Position numbers and translations under genes: made by a program. DNA of 64,000 bases from Pseudozyma flocculosa PF-1 (Eukaryota; Basidiomycota; Ustilaginomycetes; Ustilaginales; Ustilaginaceae), in assembly GCF_000417875.1 (NCBI RefSeq), contig NW_006920882.1:455650-519649 (forward strand), given 5' to 3'. How positions within the stretch are numbered: the first letter of the stretch is position 1; each line of letters begins with the position of its first letter. Shown in pieces: positions 42,840-54,300 of this stretch. A model generated the notes under the pieces. It was not told the origin of the DNA and ran no database searches. It saw nothing but the letters and a program-made list of their open reading frames with translations.

Positions 42840-43039
42840 TGCTGCACCGCGCCGCGTCAGGAGCCGTCCGTCGCGCCCACACACAGAAGAAGAAGTAGTA
42901 AAGCGCAAGGCCGACAAGCGGCATCGTTGGTATAAGTCTCGGCGGCCAGAATGTATGTACAGGATCGCATGTCTCTTTCTAGAGCCGCATCTCGAACCGC
43001 ACTCTGCTCCACCGTCTGGTTCGACTGCTGCTGCCTTGT

Positions 43040-46000
43040 CTAGGGCCCCAATGCCAAGCCCAAAGCGTCTCGCTGCGCAGCCCGGACCACCATGGCCTGC
43101 CACAGGTCCAGCTGCGCCGACCAAAAGATGCATGCATCTTGCTGCCCCCGGATGTCCTGCAGCTCGACCAGCCCAAGCTTCTTGATGGCGCCCCACTGCC
43201 GCCTCGCCTCGTCGCACCCCGCGTTGCGCACTTGAGCGTCGAGGAGCCCGTTGGCCTCCTCAAGTCGTCGGCAAGCTTGCTCCCTGCCCGACACCGACGC
43301 CAGCGCAGAGTCGAGGTCTTGCCGCAGTTGTTCGGCCTCTGTGCGCCCCGCGTCGTCGTCGTGATACCGCTCCTCCGCCGTCGCCGTCACCATCGCCGTC
43401 GCTACCGCTGCTGATTCGGCCAGTGCGAGCTGCGATGTTAGCTCAGCCAGTTGGGCTTCGAGCGCAGCGACTTGCCGAGCGTGCCTGTCTTCCACCTCCC
43501 GCATTCTCGCCGACGCTCCATCCACCTCGTGCACCGGCTGTCCCGTCTCCACCTCTGCCTCTCCCCCGATCGCCAGTGTTGCTGCCTGGTCACCTCGCAG
43601 AAGTGCATGCGACGCCGAGACTACGCTCTGGTCGAGACCGAGATCCTCTGCCGTTTCCGCCAGCTCCTCGACGAAGCTCTCGTCCATCAGCATCAGACTC
43701 GATCCCCGCTTCGAGAGTCCATTGTTTGAGTGCGAGGCCGAGACCAGCTCCATGCCCAGCAGCGACTCATGTTGGCTGTCCGACGTGCGCAGGCCCAGCA
43801 TCGTCTCAAGACCGATGCTCTCCCGCAGCGCCTGACGAGAAGCGTCCCGCGCCGAATTCCGCTCCGGTAAGTTGCGGGTGTCGGTACCGGTATCGGCTTG
43901 CCTTGCTCGATTCAGCGATGGTGACGTCGAACCCAGTGCCAGCTCGTCTTGAAGCACGTCATCGGCGTCATTGCCTCGCTCAGGGCTGAGGGCATCGGAC
44001 GAACGAAGAAGAGGCGACTCGCCGCCCAATGGCGACGAGCCGATGGCGCGAAAGTCGAGGCTCTGGTCGCCAATGTTTTCGAGCGTTGCGTCCTCCTCAG
44101 AAGCCTTGGCCGGACCATGGCGACCGTACCGCAGCCTTCCACTCCTACCGATCGCAGACAGCGACATCTGACTGAGGCTTGGCGTGTGGGCGCCGCGGAG
44201 CCTTCCTTGATCGACATCGGCGTCGGAGGAGCGAGCAGGGCTGTCGCGAGTATCGGGCATGGTCGACGCCGGACCGGGCTGCTCGCGCTGCAGCTTGTCG
44301 GCCGCCAGCATCGTCTCGACCTCGCGCATATTGAGGTTGGCTTTGCGCGCCACCGCTTGCAGGCTGGCCAGCAGGTCTGCATCAATTTCGGCGCTCGACA
44401 ACGCGCGACCATTGGGCTTCCCGGACGATCGAGCAAGTTGCTGCTGCTGCTGCTTGGCCATTGCAAGAGCGTCAGTCGGCGGGCTGCTCCTCGTCGGGAA
44501 GGTGAGGCCGGACCGCGCGTGGCTCTTTGTCGGAGAAGTTGGTGGCGTGGCGGTGGCGGTGACGCCGGGTGCAGTGATGCGCGGCGGGAGACCCGACTTG
44601 ACTGGGAGAGCCGTGAACGGTTTGACCGGCGCTGTTGCCTCCGCCCAACCGCTCTTGCCAGCGGATCTGGAAGCGCTGCCGAGGTCTAGCGGGTGGACCA
44701 AGACGCCGCTGAGACGCTTCTTGCCCTTGATCAGCGCCTGTGGGGTGTCGATGGGCTGGTAGGACGCTTTGTGGCGCATGGCCAGCACGGTCGGATGGGT
44801 GATGGGATGGGCCTTCAACACCGAATTCGCAATGCCGAGGTCCGCTTTGTCAATGGTGGAACTGCGCGAGGTGCCGCTGCCGTCCAAGGCTCTTGCTGGC
44901 GGTTCTCTCGTCATGTACGTCGCTGTCGGGGGATCTGCGTTGACTCCAGCGGTAGCGATAGACGTGGGCTGCTGCACGTCATGCTCCTTGGTCTGCACTG
45001 CTCCCAGGAGAGTGGTGGCGACAGGTAGACTGGATCTCTTGCCGCGCAGCGCAAGGGAGGATGGACCCTTGGCGATGGACCTCTGCGCCAACCCGAGGGG
45101 CGTCGGTGGTGGTCCGACGCCGGCCTTGGCACGGCCAGCGGAAGCCAGATTCTCCTTGTCGGTGCTCTGCGGAGCGCCCTGGATCCCGCTCGACTGCAGC
45201 ACAGTCTGGTCAATCGAGGCCCGTCTGGAATGCGTGCTCGGAGGCTTCCCGAGGTCGACACTGCTTGGCCGCCTCTGCGATGGCACACGGCCCAGGCGGC
45301 TGGCCCCGGCAGTGGCTGCAAGGTTGCCCACCTGGGTCAAGGCGCCGGCGGATCGGCCGTCCCTTGCGTCTGGGCTTGCAGTGGCGGCTTGGTCCGGCGT
45401 CGGTCCTGGCGTCGGGAGCGCCGCGGCCGCTTTGCGAGGCGATCCCGACGACGGTGCGCCTCCGTAGGCGCTTTGCGCGCGTTTTCGTCCGAGGCCATCG
45501 GCGCCTGCGACGACTCCGGTGTCAGCTGCGTCGGCCGCCTTGGACGAGGTCTCTGCGCCGTTATTGTGCAGGACCAGCGTGGATCCGGTGCGGGAGCGTG
45601 ACTTTGGGATGGTGGCAGATCTGGTATTGGCGCCGCCGCGCAGGCTGCTGTTGGAGCTGCTGGTGGTCAGACTGCCGGCAGTGGCGCGCGTGGATGTCTG
45701 CGCCTGCTGCCTGGTGGCGGCGGCATGGGCTGCGGCGGCGCCGTGCACGTCTCTGAGGCTGTTTGAGCGGGCGATCTTGGAGAGCTTGGTCGAGGGGGAT
45801 GCGGCAGTTGTGGGGTTGGGCTTCGTCGATGATGCGCTGAATGTGCCGAAGCGAGCCGGCGGGGGGCCGGGCAGCTTTGAACGGAGAGAAGAGAGCTTGG
45901 TCCGAGTGCCGGTGCCGAACTGGGCGACGCTTGGGGCTTGGTTGGTGCTGTTGGCGCCGATGGTGGCCTGTTGGGCTGCTGTGGGGGTCGAGGACGAGGG

Positions 46001-46402
46001 GGTGGCTGTGCCGGCGTCGAGGTCAGTTGCATGGCCGGTCCTCTTTCCGAGGGTGGTGGCGGGCTGCAGCTGGGAGACGCTGGACGCCTTGTGACGGAGC
46101 GAGGCGGTCGAGGTGGGCAACTTTGATTGCTTGGAGAGCGGCTCGGGCGGCGATGCCGGGGTCGCTGCAACCATCTTGCTGGCAGGGGAGCCATGGCGAT
46201 GTGCGGTCGAGTGGGCGGCGGTGGCAGGCTTGTGGGCCTTTGAGGCCGAGGTGAAAGCGGATCTGAAGGAGAACTTGGACGAGGCTGGGAGCGGGTCTTG
46301 TCTGGCCATTTTTGCGCGAGAGGGTGAGGGTGAGCTGAGCGGGGTTGCAGCGATGGTCTTGGTTCGAGTCGAGGTCGGAGTGGATGAAGGCGACGAGCCC
46401 AT
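43040..46402 (-). CDS. Large Ser/Ala/Thr-rich protein with C-terminal coiled coil
   Basis: Single open frame of 1120 aa from the ATG at 46402; not recognised as a named family. Residues 1-560 are basic and Ser/Thr/Pro/Ala-rich with many short KxS/RxS blocks. Two 'SKLP' sequences lie in the first 200 residues (KQSKLPTSTASLR, LRSKLPGPPPARF). A Q5 run occurs near residue 655. Then come segments that look more ordered, 'IDADLLASLQAVARKANLNMREVETMLAADKLQRE' and 'SFVEELAETAEDLGLDQSVVSASHALLRGD'. A heptad-like coiled coil covers about residues 975-1070 (VEDRHARQVAALEAQLAELTSQL and a second block). The C-terminus, 'FWSAQLDLWQAMVVRAAQRDALGLALG', reads as a conserved short helix pair. Ser/Pro-basic arms plus a coiled coil are typical of microtubule-associated or cortical scaffold proteins. 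That function is inference. It is divergent from WDR5/Swd3 and converges with the SDR gene. Confidence 0.7.
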   Translation of the reverse strand: MGSSPSSTPTSTRTKTIAATPLSSPSPSRAKMARQDPLPASSKFSFRSAFTSASKAHKPATAAHSTAHRHGSPASKMVAATPASPPEPLSKQSKLPTSTASLRHKASSVSQLQPATTLGKRTGHATDLDAGTATPSSSTPTAAQQATIGANSTNQAPSVAQFGTGTRTKLSSLRSKLPGPPPARFGTFSASSTKPNPTTAASPSTKLSKIARSNSLRDVHGAAAAHAAATRQQAQTSTRATAGSLTTSSSNSSLRGGANTRSATIPKSRSRTGSTLVLHNNGAETSSKAADAADTGVVAGADGLGRKRAQSAYGGAPSSGSPRKAAAALPTPGPTPDQAATASPDARDGRSAGALTQVGNLAATAGASRLGRVPSQRRPSSVDLGKPPSTHSRRASIDQTVLQSSGIQGAPQSTDKENLASAGRAKAGVGPPPTPLGLAQRSIAKGPSSLALRGKRSSLPVATTLLGAVQTKEHDVQQPTSIATAGVNADPPTATYMTREPPARALDGSGTSRSSTIDKADLGIANSVLKAHPITHPTVLAMRHKASYQPIDTPQALIKGKKRLSGVLVHPLDLGSASRSAGKSGWAEATAPVKPFTALPVKSGLPPRITAPGVTATATPPTSPTKSHARSGLTFPTRSSPPTDALAMAKQQQQQLARSSGKPNGRALSSAEIDADLLASLQAVARKANLNMREVETMLAADKLQREQPGPASTMPDTRDSPARSSDADVDQGRLRGAHTPSLSQMSLSAIGRSGRLRYGRHGPAKASEEDATLENIGDQSLDFRAIGSSPLGGESPLLRSSDALSPERGNDADDVLQDELALGSTSPSLNRARQADTGTDTRNLPERNSARDASRQALRESIGLETMLGLRTSDSQHESLLGMELVSASHSNNGLSKRGSSLMLMDESFVEELAETAEDLGLDQSVVSASHALLRGDQAATLAIGGEAEVETGQPVHEVDGASARMREVEDRHARQVAALEAQLAELTSQLALAESAAVATAMVTATAEERYHDDDAGRTEAEQLRQDLDSALASVSGREQACRRLEEANGLLDAQVRNAGCDEARRQWGAIKKLGLVELQDIRGQQDACIFWSAQLDLWQAMVVRAAQRDALGLALGP

Positions 46403-47115
46403 GCTGGCGGGCAGAGTTGGGTGATCTAGCCCCGGCTGGTGACGCGAGATGAAGCTGCAACTCCAAGACTGGTGGCGGACGAGTGGGCCGCAGGGAAGCC
46501 AACGGGGGTCCAAGCCAGGCAAGCTGCGCCGCGTGCCCAATCAGCGCCTCTTTGGCCGCCGGTCCCCAGAAGCGGGCGCAGCGGGACCAAGGTGCTCGGC
46601 GAGACGGCTGTCTCCGATGTATGGAATGCTGTGTGTGAATGGATTAGGGTGGTGTAGGGGGGAAAAGAGGTGGGCAGCCGCACGGAATAGTGACATAGTT
46701 ATACTACTACGGATGGCGGCAGTTTGCAGATACAGATAGGCAGGCCTCTAGCCTACATGGACAGAGAGGCACGTACTCTTGCGGCCTGCCAGACCAACAC
46801 CACCGCCGGCCGTCGACACCAACACCTGCACGCCTACGGCGGGGTTGGTCAGGCAGAGGGCTAGCCAGCTTTGGCCTGCTGTGGGCATCGCCGACCCGCC
46901 TGCCTGCCCAGCCCGCTTTATTTGTCGCTCGCTTCGACTTTTCCCCGCCTCGCAACGGCCTGCCCTGATCCCGACGCGTGTCGCGGGCCTGCTGCCAGAC
47001 CACCTGTGACTGCTGTCCACGTCCCTCGCAGCCCGTCTTTGCAGCACTTCTTCTTCCAACCTCCAACCCCTTGCTTGCTTGTTGCGCCGCCACGTCCGCT
47101 TCCATCCCTGCGCAC
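46403..47115. other. Divergent promoter, coiled-coil protein / WDR5
   Basis: About 710 bases. An AT-richer patch at 46682-46712 ('gtgacatagttatactactac') stands out. CCGCCTGC-rich sequence precedes the WDR5 gene. No additional gene seen. Confidence 0.5.
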
Positions 47116-48376
47116 ATGTCGGACCCAATACCCGCCGAGCCTCAACCAGCCCCATCCGTCGCCGCCGCCGCCTCGGCCTCGTCACGCTACGAGCTTCTCT
47201 ACACGCTACGCGGCCATCAAAAGTCGATATCCTCGCTCGCCTTTTCGCCAGACGGCCTCGTCCTCGCATCGGCCTCGTCCGACGCCCTCGTCAAGCTCTG
47301 GTCGGTCGCAACGGGCGCACCGCTGGCCACCCTCAGCGCGCCCGCACAGGGCATCAACGACCTCTCGTGGTCCAGCGACAGCACCTACCTCGCCGCCGCC
47401 AGCGACGACCGCTCCGTCACCGTCTGGAACGTCGCTTCCGCAAAAGTCGCCCGCACCCTCCGCGGACACACCAGCTACGTCTTCTGCCTCGCCTACAACC
47501 ACCAGAGCACCCTCATCGCAAGCGGAGGCTTCGACGAGACCGTACGCCTCTGGGACGTCGGCCGCGGCACCTGCCACCGCACCATTGCGGCCCACTCCGA
47601 GGCCGTCAGCGGCGTCGCCTTCAACCACGAGGGCACCCTTATCGTCTCGTGCAGCTACGACGGCTCCCTCCGCCTCTGGGACGTCCCCACCGGCCAGTGC
47701 CTAAAGACGCTCGAACACAAGGACAAGGCCGCCATCGCATCCGTACGCTTCTCACCAAACTCGATGCTGCTCCTCGCAGCCAGCCTCGACAGCACCGTCC
47801 GGCTCTGGGACATCCCCAACAGCAAAATCGTAAAGACCTATAACGGCCACCGAAACCTAAAGTACGCCACCAAGGCCGCCTTCACCCGACCAACTCGAAA
47901 GAGCTCCGGGGATGGCGCGCAGCAGACCACCCAAAACGCGGATGCGGCGGGGCAGGCCGCAGCGATACCTCAGATCCACATCGTCTGCGGCAGCGAGGAC
48001 CACAAAGTGTACCTCTGGGACCTGCAGACCAAGACTCTCGTCCAAACGCTCGACGGCCATCGCGACTCGGTCATCGATGTCGATGTACGTCTACCGCGCC
48101 GGCGCTCTCGATCCCCTCGCCCCTCTTGCTCACCCCGTCTCGTCTCGCCTTGCCCCGCCTCGCCCGGTCAATCCCGTCTGTACATCTCGATGCTCTTCCC
48201 CGCCAGGTACACCCCTCGAGACCCGTCATCGCCTCTGCCTCGCTCGAACACGACTGCTCCATAAAGGCAAGCAATGCCCCTGTCTCCCCCAGCCCCCTCC
48301 CTCCGCCACGACTGAGCTGACGCTCCATCCCCTCCCACGCCGCGCCGTCACGCAGATCTGGACAAACGAACCATAG
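47116..48376 (+). CDS. WDR5/Swd3-type WD40 protein (3 exons, one GC-AG intron)
   Basis: Seven-bladed WD40 propeller closest to WDR5/Swd3, the core scaffold of COMPASS/SET1 histone H3K4 methyltransferase complexes. Exons are 47116-48084, 48207-48266 and 48356-48376, giving 349 aa. The blades read in order: 'LRGHQKSISSLAFSPDG', 'INDLSWSSDSTYLAAASDD', 'LRGHTSYVFCLAYNHQSTLIASGGFDETVRLWDV', 'HSEAVSGVAFNHEGTLIVSCSYDGSLRLWD', 'ASVRFSPNSMLLLAASLDSTVRLWD', 'IHIVCGSEDHKVYLWDLQTKTLVQTLDGH', and the last blade 'VHPSRPVIASASLEHDCSIKIWTNEP' assembled across both introns. This matches WDR5 blade by blade. Intron 2 begins with GC (aag|gcaagc) and ends in cgcag; the final exon is 21 bases. A hydrophilic insert of about 30 residues (KSSGDGAQQTTQNADAAG) sits between blades 5 and 6. 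Confidence 0.9.
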
Positions 48377-48711
48377 GTCATTCTCTGGCAACTCGAGCAA
48401 CCACGTCAAGACTCCCTCTTCCACAGGGCACTCCGTCACCCTACTACACTGTATTTTTAAGCGCGTGGCACAATCGTGAACCGCCGACGTGGCGGCACGG
48501 CGGCCTCGACAGAGCCACTGGAGCCGTGCACTTGACCGGATGCCGCCAACGACCGTCGGGATCCCCTACACCCATGACCTTGCGGCAGCTACCGACCGCC
48601 GCGTGCCAAGGAAGACACGACGCCGCGCGCTTCCAGCCGCCTCCGCTCCTGTGCGCCGCAACGGCGAACCCATCCGCGCCGACCCGGCTCGGCACGCTTG
48701 CTCGCCGTCCG
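48377..48711. other. Intergenic between convergent WDR5 and DUF1295 genes
   Basis: About 335 bases of 3' flanks. A 'tgtatttttaagc' patch near 48450-48462 may relate to WDR5 3'-end formation. No gene. Confidence 0.5.
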
Positions 48712-50404
48712 TTACTGCCTCTTCTTGCTGGTGTTGACGGCGCTCTGGCCCCAGACGTTGGCCTCGACGCGGCGCTTCTCCTCGCGGCTCGCGAAGAGGT
48801 TGTAGTAGGCGCTCTTGACGAGCGTCTCAAAGGGGAAAAACATTCCCACCCGCCTCTGGTAGTCGGCGTAAGCCGGGTACTTGGAAGCCGACACCGCCTC
48901 AGAGAAGCCTGTGCCACAACGTGCAATACAGTAGCCGGGGGGGCGAGAAAGAGGGGAGGAGGGCGGTCCAAGCACAGGATTAGCCAGAGTGACAAAAGGT
49001 GCATGTGGGGACGATGGCGAGGCGGGCCGACTCACGGGCCGAAGGATAGAACAGGAGATTCATGGCGAGCGGAGAAGCGATGCCGTAGGTGAGGAAGTGC
49101 TGCCACGAGGCAAGGCTGAGGTCGGTGGGCAGGAAGGTGAGCGGGACGAAAAGGTAGAGGATCCACCTGCGGGTGTCGTCACGAAACGCAAGGCAGAGGG
49201 GTCAGTCGCTCTACCCTCAGCTCGCCGCACTATGTTGCCGGTAAAGAAGGGTCCCACGGATTAGCATACTCACCAGGTGGTCTGCTCGCATCTGCATGGA
49301 GCGGTCAAGGGTCGGGACACGCGGCGACGGCGGGGAAGAGATCAGCGGGGTGCAAGGGCAGGCATCTGCGGGCCGAGGCAAGGTCCGCCTTACTCACGCA
49401 AAGTTGGGGTGCCTGCTCCAGGCCCAGAGGCCACGGGTGACAAAGCCACGGTCGGCGTCTTCAGGGAGCGAGAAGGGGGTGTGTTCGGAGCGGAGCGTAG
49501 GCTTGCGGACAGGGGCTTGGTCGGTACTGGCGGTGACCTGGGCGGCCGACGAGGTGCCCTGGATGGGCTTGACCGACTTTGAAGCCTGTACCTTTGCGAC
49601 GGCGGTGGCCGAGGCGGCGAGGGGCTTTCCCTTGGGGTCGAGGCCGCGCTTGTAGTTCTGGTAGTTCCACTGCTGCTCGTCTGCGCGGTACTGGATGGCG
49701 AGGTTTGCGACAAAGAGGGCTGCGAGGACCCAGTCGCCGAGGCAGAGACGGTTGACGGGTCGCGGTACGGGTTCGGTGACGTGCTTGATTGAGGTGGTGG
49801 TGAGGAGGAGGTACTGGGGCAGCGCGGTGATGGCGAGGAGGATGTTCTGTGCGATGGCGATGAAGAAGAAGCTAAAGATTTCCCACACGGGCCTCGACAT
49901 GCCGGCGCGGAGGATGGGCCAGCGGTAGTCTTCCTCGCCCGGCTTGAACATGCCGCGTCGGATGGCGTTGTAGGTGAGGCGGATGCACCAGAGGAGCGAG
50001 AGGGCCGACATGAGGGCGAGGCGGGGCTCGACCTTGTCCCAAAAACCGGGGTGCTCTACGCCGCCGAGGAGGGTGAGCTTGGCGGGCTGGTAGGTAAAGT
50101 ACTTGTGGAAGGTGAAGTGGGCCGAGTAGATGAGCGGGAGGAAGGTCCACAGACCGTCGACCTGGCTCGCGTTGCCCGTGATTTTCTCCATGATCCACAC
50201 GTAGGCCGATACGATGGCGCAGAAGGCCATGGCCGAGTGCATGGGATCGGCATCCTGGTAGTACTGCTGGTAAGTGCGGAGCGAGGTGAGGCTTGCGGCA
50301 TCGACGCGATGAAGGAGAGTGGGGAAGAAGGCCTTGACCGAGGGGACGAGATGGGTGGCCGAGTCGAGGGCCGGATGGGGCCAGCTGATGGAGGATGGCG
50401 TCAT
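48712..50404 (-). CDS. DUF1295 / steroid 5-alpha-reductase-like membrane protein (4 exons)
   Basis: Multi-span membrane protein of the DUF1295 family, related to sterol and steroid reductases (3-oxo-5-alpha-steroid 4-dehydrogenase fold). Substrate unknown. Exons in transcription order are 50404-49398, 49291-49274 (18 nt), 49166-49036 and 48908-48712, giving 450 aa. About eight hydrophobic segments are seen, for example 'MAFCAIVSAYVWIME', 'LALMSALSLLWCIRLTYNAIRRGMF' and 'VWEIFSFFFIAIAQNILLAITALPQ'. The family C-terminal signature is rebuilt from small exons as 'GLWAWSRHPNFACEQTTWW', followed by 'ILYLFVPL' and 'SASKYPAYADYQRRVGMFFP'. Those are the NADPH-site-type motifs (RHPNYxxE...W and YxxYxxxV). 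About 60 Ala/Ser-rich residues (SATAVAKVQASKSVKP..) are inserted before that signature. Confidence 0.88.
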
Positions 50405-50782
50405 GGCTGCGCGTCGGGAGGTGACGATGCAGCGACGAGGCGGGCAAGTAGACCAGACGGTTGGGCGGTGTAAGGGTTGTGGATGTCACCGGACGAGCGA
50501 GCCAGAGCAGGGCGAAGACGTGGTGGTCGAGAAGATCGAGAGGCGGACAGGAGGTCGAAGCCAAGGCTTCTTACATATTGCACCGCCAAAGGCAAAGTGG
50601 GACGACATCCGACCGACGCGCCCAAGCGGACTGCCACCCCCTCCACTCCCGTAACCATTTGCGTACGGGCTCGAGCCTCATAGCTGCTGCTGCATCAGCC
50701 GGCCAGGCTAGGCCCTCTCAGCCGTAGCCGCCAATGCCTTTTTACGTCAGCAGGCAGGCAGCCGTCGAGACGAGTGGCCGGA

Positions 50783-50799
50783 GGGGGGGGGGGGGGGGG
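50783..50799. repeat. G17 homopolymer
   Basis: Seventeen G in a row in the kinesin-5 upstream region; length may be uncertain because of sequencing. It resembles the G15 tract at 7164-7178. Confidence 0.85.
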
Positions 50800-50925
50800 C
50801 GCACGTGAGACCCCAACGCGTCCATCGCACGAAGAATCGGCATCGCTCCGATGAACTCCTTCTTTTGGGCCAGCGCGCGCGCCCTTGGTCGCGGACCTGA
50901 GCACGCACGGTCGGTTCGGTGTTGG

Positions 50926-50926
<1 letters not shown>

Positions 50927-50962
<36 letters not shown>
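50927..50962. repeat. (CTG)12 microsatellite
   Basis: Twelve CTG triplets followed by GCTGGCTGG, 390-420 bases upstream of the kinesin-5 start. Noncoding. Confidence 0.9.
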
Positions 50963-50963
<1 letters not shown>

Positions 50964-51348
50964 CTGGCTGGCCCCATCTTTTTGGCCTGGCCAGGCCAGC
51001 CCAGGCGGTGCCATGACAGACTCTGCCTTTCGATCTGCTTTGACCCCCACGCATCCAACCCCGGCATCCGGCACTCGGCGCCACCATCCGACCACCATCA
51101 CCACCACGCCCGCCACCCAAGCACCGCCTGCCCCGCCTCTCTCCCTCTCAGGCCTTTTCGCAATCGCATCCGGTGCTCGACGACCCAGGCTCCCTGTCTG
51201 ACTCTTGACGCCGCCGCCACCGCCTGGCGCGCATCACCAAAACAGCCCAACCAAGCCAAGCGTCTCCCTCAACCCAACCCAATCGATCCCATCCCAACCC
51301 AACCGGCCCCAGCCCGACCGTCCACAGAGCTGCGCCGCCCGCACAAGC

Positions 51349-54300
51349 ATGTCGAGCTCCTCGCTCGGCTCTCGCAGGCCTGCCTCTTCGGCTGCGTTTT
51401 CGGCCACCGCAAGGCCGAGAGCCAGGGCCGCCAGCGTTGCCCCGTCCGCCGCATCGGCCAGCTCAATGGCAGCGGCCAGGAGGCTGACCGCCGCATCGTC
51501 GTCGGCAGCCTCCTCGTCAGCCTCGCGGAATCGTCACGAGGCCGACGACGCCTCCTCCGGCCAGCAGCGTCGCAAGCCAGAGGGGCTCGAGACAAACATC
51601 CAGGTCGTCGTCCGCGTACGAGGCCGCGCCCCTCACGAGCCCAAGCCCATCAACCCTTCCATCCTGTCCACATCTGGACCAAGATGCAGCCAGATCGACG
51701 TGGCAATGGACCCCCCGCCCGTCTCGTCTTCCTCGTCGACCCAGTCCAGCCTCGTTGCGCAGGATCCCGTACGCCAGAAGACCTACCACTTCGACCAGGT
51801 CTTCGGCCCCGAAGCCGATCAGGGCATGCTCTACCAGGACGTCGTCGGTCCCATCCTCAACGAGGTCATGTCCGGCTACAACTGCACCATCTTCGCGTAT
51901 GGCCAGACCGGAACCGGAAAGACGTGAGTGCGGCCCGACAGGCCCAGCGGTCGCATGCCTGCTCCCTGGTCCAATCAACTGACCGACGACGACCCCGCTC
52001 CCCTCTGCACCGCACTGTGGATGCTCGGCCGACCTGCAGCCATACCATGGAGGGCGATCTCACGTCGCAGATGGGCACGTACAGCTCCGAGGCGGGCATC
52101 ATCCCACGCACCCTCTACCGCCTCTTTCACACGCTCGAGCTGTCAAAGGAAGACTACAGCGTCAAGGCGTCGTTCATCGAGCTGTACAACGAAGAGCTCC
52201 GGGACCTCCTCAGCACCGAGCCTCCTACGCCCCTGGTCCCCCAGCCCAGCAGCAACAGTGCCACGGCACACGCCCGCGACGTACAGCAGGGCGGGCTGCG
52301 GATGTTTGACGATGCCAAAGGTCGGGGCGTCGTGATCCAGGGCCTCGAAGAGGTTGCCATGACCGATGCGGAGCACGGTCTCAACCTTTTACGCCGTGGA
52401 AGCCAGAAGAGGCAGATCGCAGCCACTCGCTGCAACGAGAACTCGAGGTGAGTTTGCCTTGGCTCCCTCGATAAGCGAGCCCCGTCCATCCTTGTGCTGC
52501 CGTCGCGCAGTCGTGCTCAACTACCGCCGAACCCTGCCTCGCTCCCCTGTCCGCCCCCGTTCCACCAACCCCACCAACGACAGTCGGTCGCACAGCGTGT
52601 TCACCATGACCGTCCACATCAAAGACACCGGTTCGAAGGGCGAGGATGTCCTCAAGATTGGCAAGCTCAACCTGGTCGATCTGGCCGGGTCAGAAAACAT
52701 CGGACGGTCAGGGGCTGAGAACAAGCGCGCCCGCGAGGCCGGCATGATCAACCAGAGCCTCCTCACCCTCGGCCGTGTCATCAATGCCCTCGTGGAGAAG
52801 AGCTCGCATATCCCCTACCGCGAGTCGAAGCTCACCCGCCTCCTTCAGGAATCGCTTGGCGGACGGACCAAGACCTGCATCATTGCCACCGTCTCGCAGG
52901 AGAAGACCAACATGGAGGAGACGCTCTCGACCCTCGACTATGCCCTCCGCGCCAAGTCGATCCGCAACCGCCCAGAGCTCAACACCCGGATGAATCGCTC
53001 GGCCCTGATCAAGGAGTACGTCTCGGAGATCGAGCGGCTCAAGGCCGACCTCACGGCCACTCGCGAGCAGAACGGCATCTACCTCGCTGAGGACAACTTC
53101 AAGCTGATGCAAGACGAGTCAGAGCAGCGCAAGCAGGTCGCCGACGAGCTGCGGCGGTCCGCCGAGGTGACAGAGAGCAAGCTCACCAGCCTCAAGGAGC
53201 AGTTCGAGCAGAACATGCAGCTCCTCGTCAAGCGTGAAACCGAGGTTCGCAGCGCCAAGGCCGAATGCGCTCAAAAGACGGCCGAGCTCGAAGCGATCAT
53301 CTCGCAGATCGACTCGCTGGAGAAGGCGGTCGAGGAGGAAACGGCCTTGAAGCGTGCCTACCGCGAAAGCGAAGACCGGCTCAACGACGTCGCAGTGTCG
53401 CTCAAAGCGGTCGCCCAGCAGAGCACCGGCGATGTACGGCACCTCTTTGCCAAGCTCGAGCGCAAGTCAGCGGTTGAGATCAAGAATCGCTCGCTGGCGG
53501 CCGAGTGCCAGACGTCGCTATCCAGCATGATCGCAAGCCTCGAAGGCCGTATCACCGACCACCGCAACACCCAGGAGCGTTTCCTGGACGGCATGGCCTC
53601 TAGGCTCTGCGAATTCGCGCGACGCGAGGAGAAAGGGCTCGCGGCGAGCGACAACTTTATCCAGCAGAGCCTCTCGAAGCTCTCGGCCATGGCCGCCAAC
53701 ATGCAGGACGGTTCCAGCGACGCGCAGAAGGCGGCCGACGCTCTGGCCCAGGAGGTGGATGAAGCACGCCAGGCGCTCCAATCAACCACGCAGAGGCGCC
53801 TCGACGCCATGAAGGAGAGTTGTCGATCCCTTCTCGAAGAGCTGGTGTCGGACAACAATGCGCAGCTGTCCCTTGTGCAGGCCTCGATCAGCAGCATGGC
53901 CGAGACAGTGACTGCAACGTTGGCTCGGGCGTCCGAGCTGCTCTCGACGCAGCAGCAAGAGATTGCCGCGGCCAAGCAGGCGGCCAAGGACACTGCCGAG
54001 GAAGAGATGGCCGAGCTCCGATCGCAAAACGAACGCCTAAAGAGCCTTGTCGAAGCCGAGCAGACCAAGGGCGATGCGATGCGACAGGAGCTGACGAGCG
54101 ACATCGCCAACCTCCTCGTCAAGTTCACCGAGGCAAGGGACCGCAGCCTCACCGATTCGGTGTCGCACATCAGCTCCGACCTGCAACGCACCCAAGCGAG
54201 CGCGGCAGCACACGCGGCACAACACCAGTCCAGGCTTGAAAGCCTCGGACAGGGTGTGGCGGAGATCAACGAAGAGGTGCTGGGCGGCGACCAGCTCGTC

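Larger units (their letters stand above)
50405..51348. other. Divergent promoter, DUF1295 / kinesin-5
   Basis: About 940 bases. It includes a G17 homopolymer, a (CTG)12 microsatellite, and from about 51060 pyrimidine/A-rich sequence with repeated 'ccaaccca' units (51245-51310) just upstream of the kinesin start. No further gene. Confidence 0.5.

Noticed and set aside
46355..46380. B-box-like 'ggttcgagtcg' within the coiled-coil protein gene
   Set aside because: No cloverleaf, A-box or terminator; a chance match within coding sequence.
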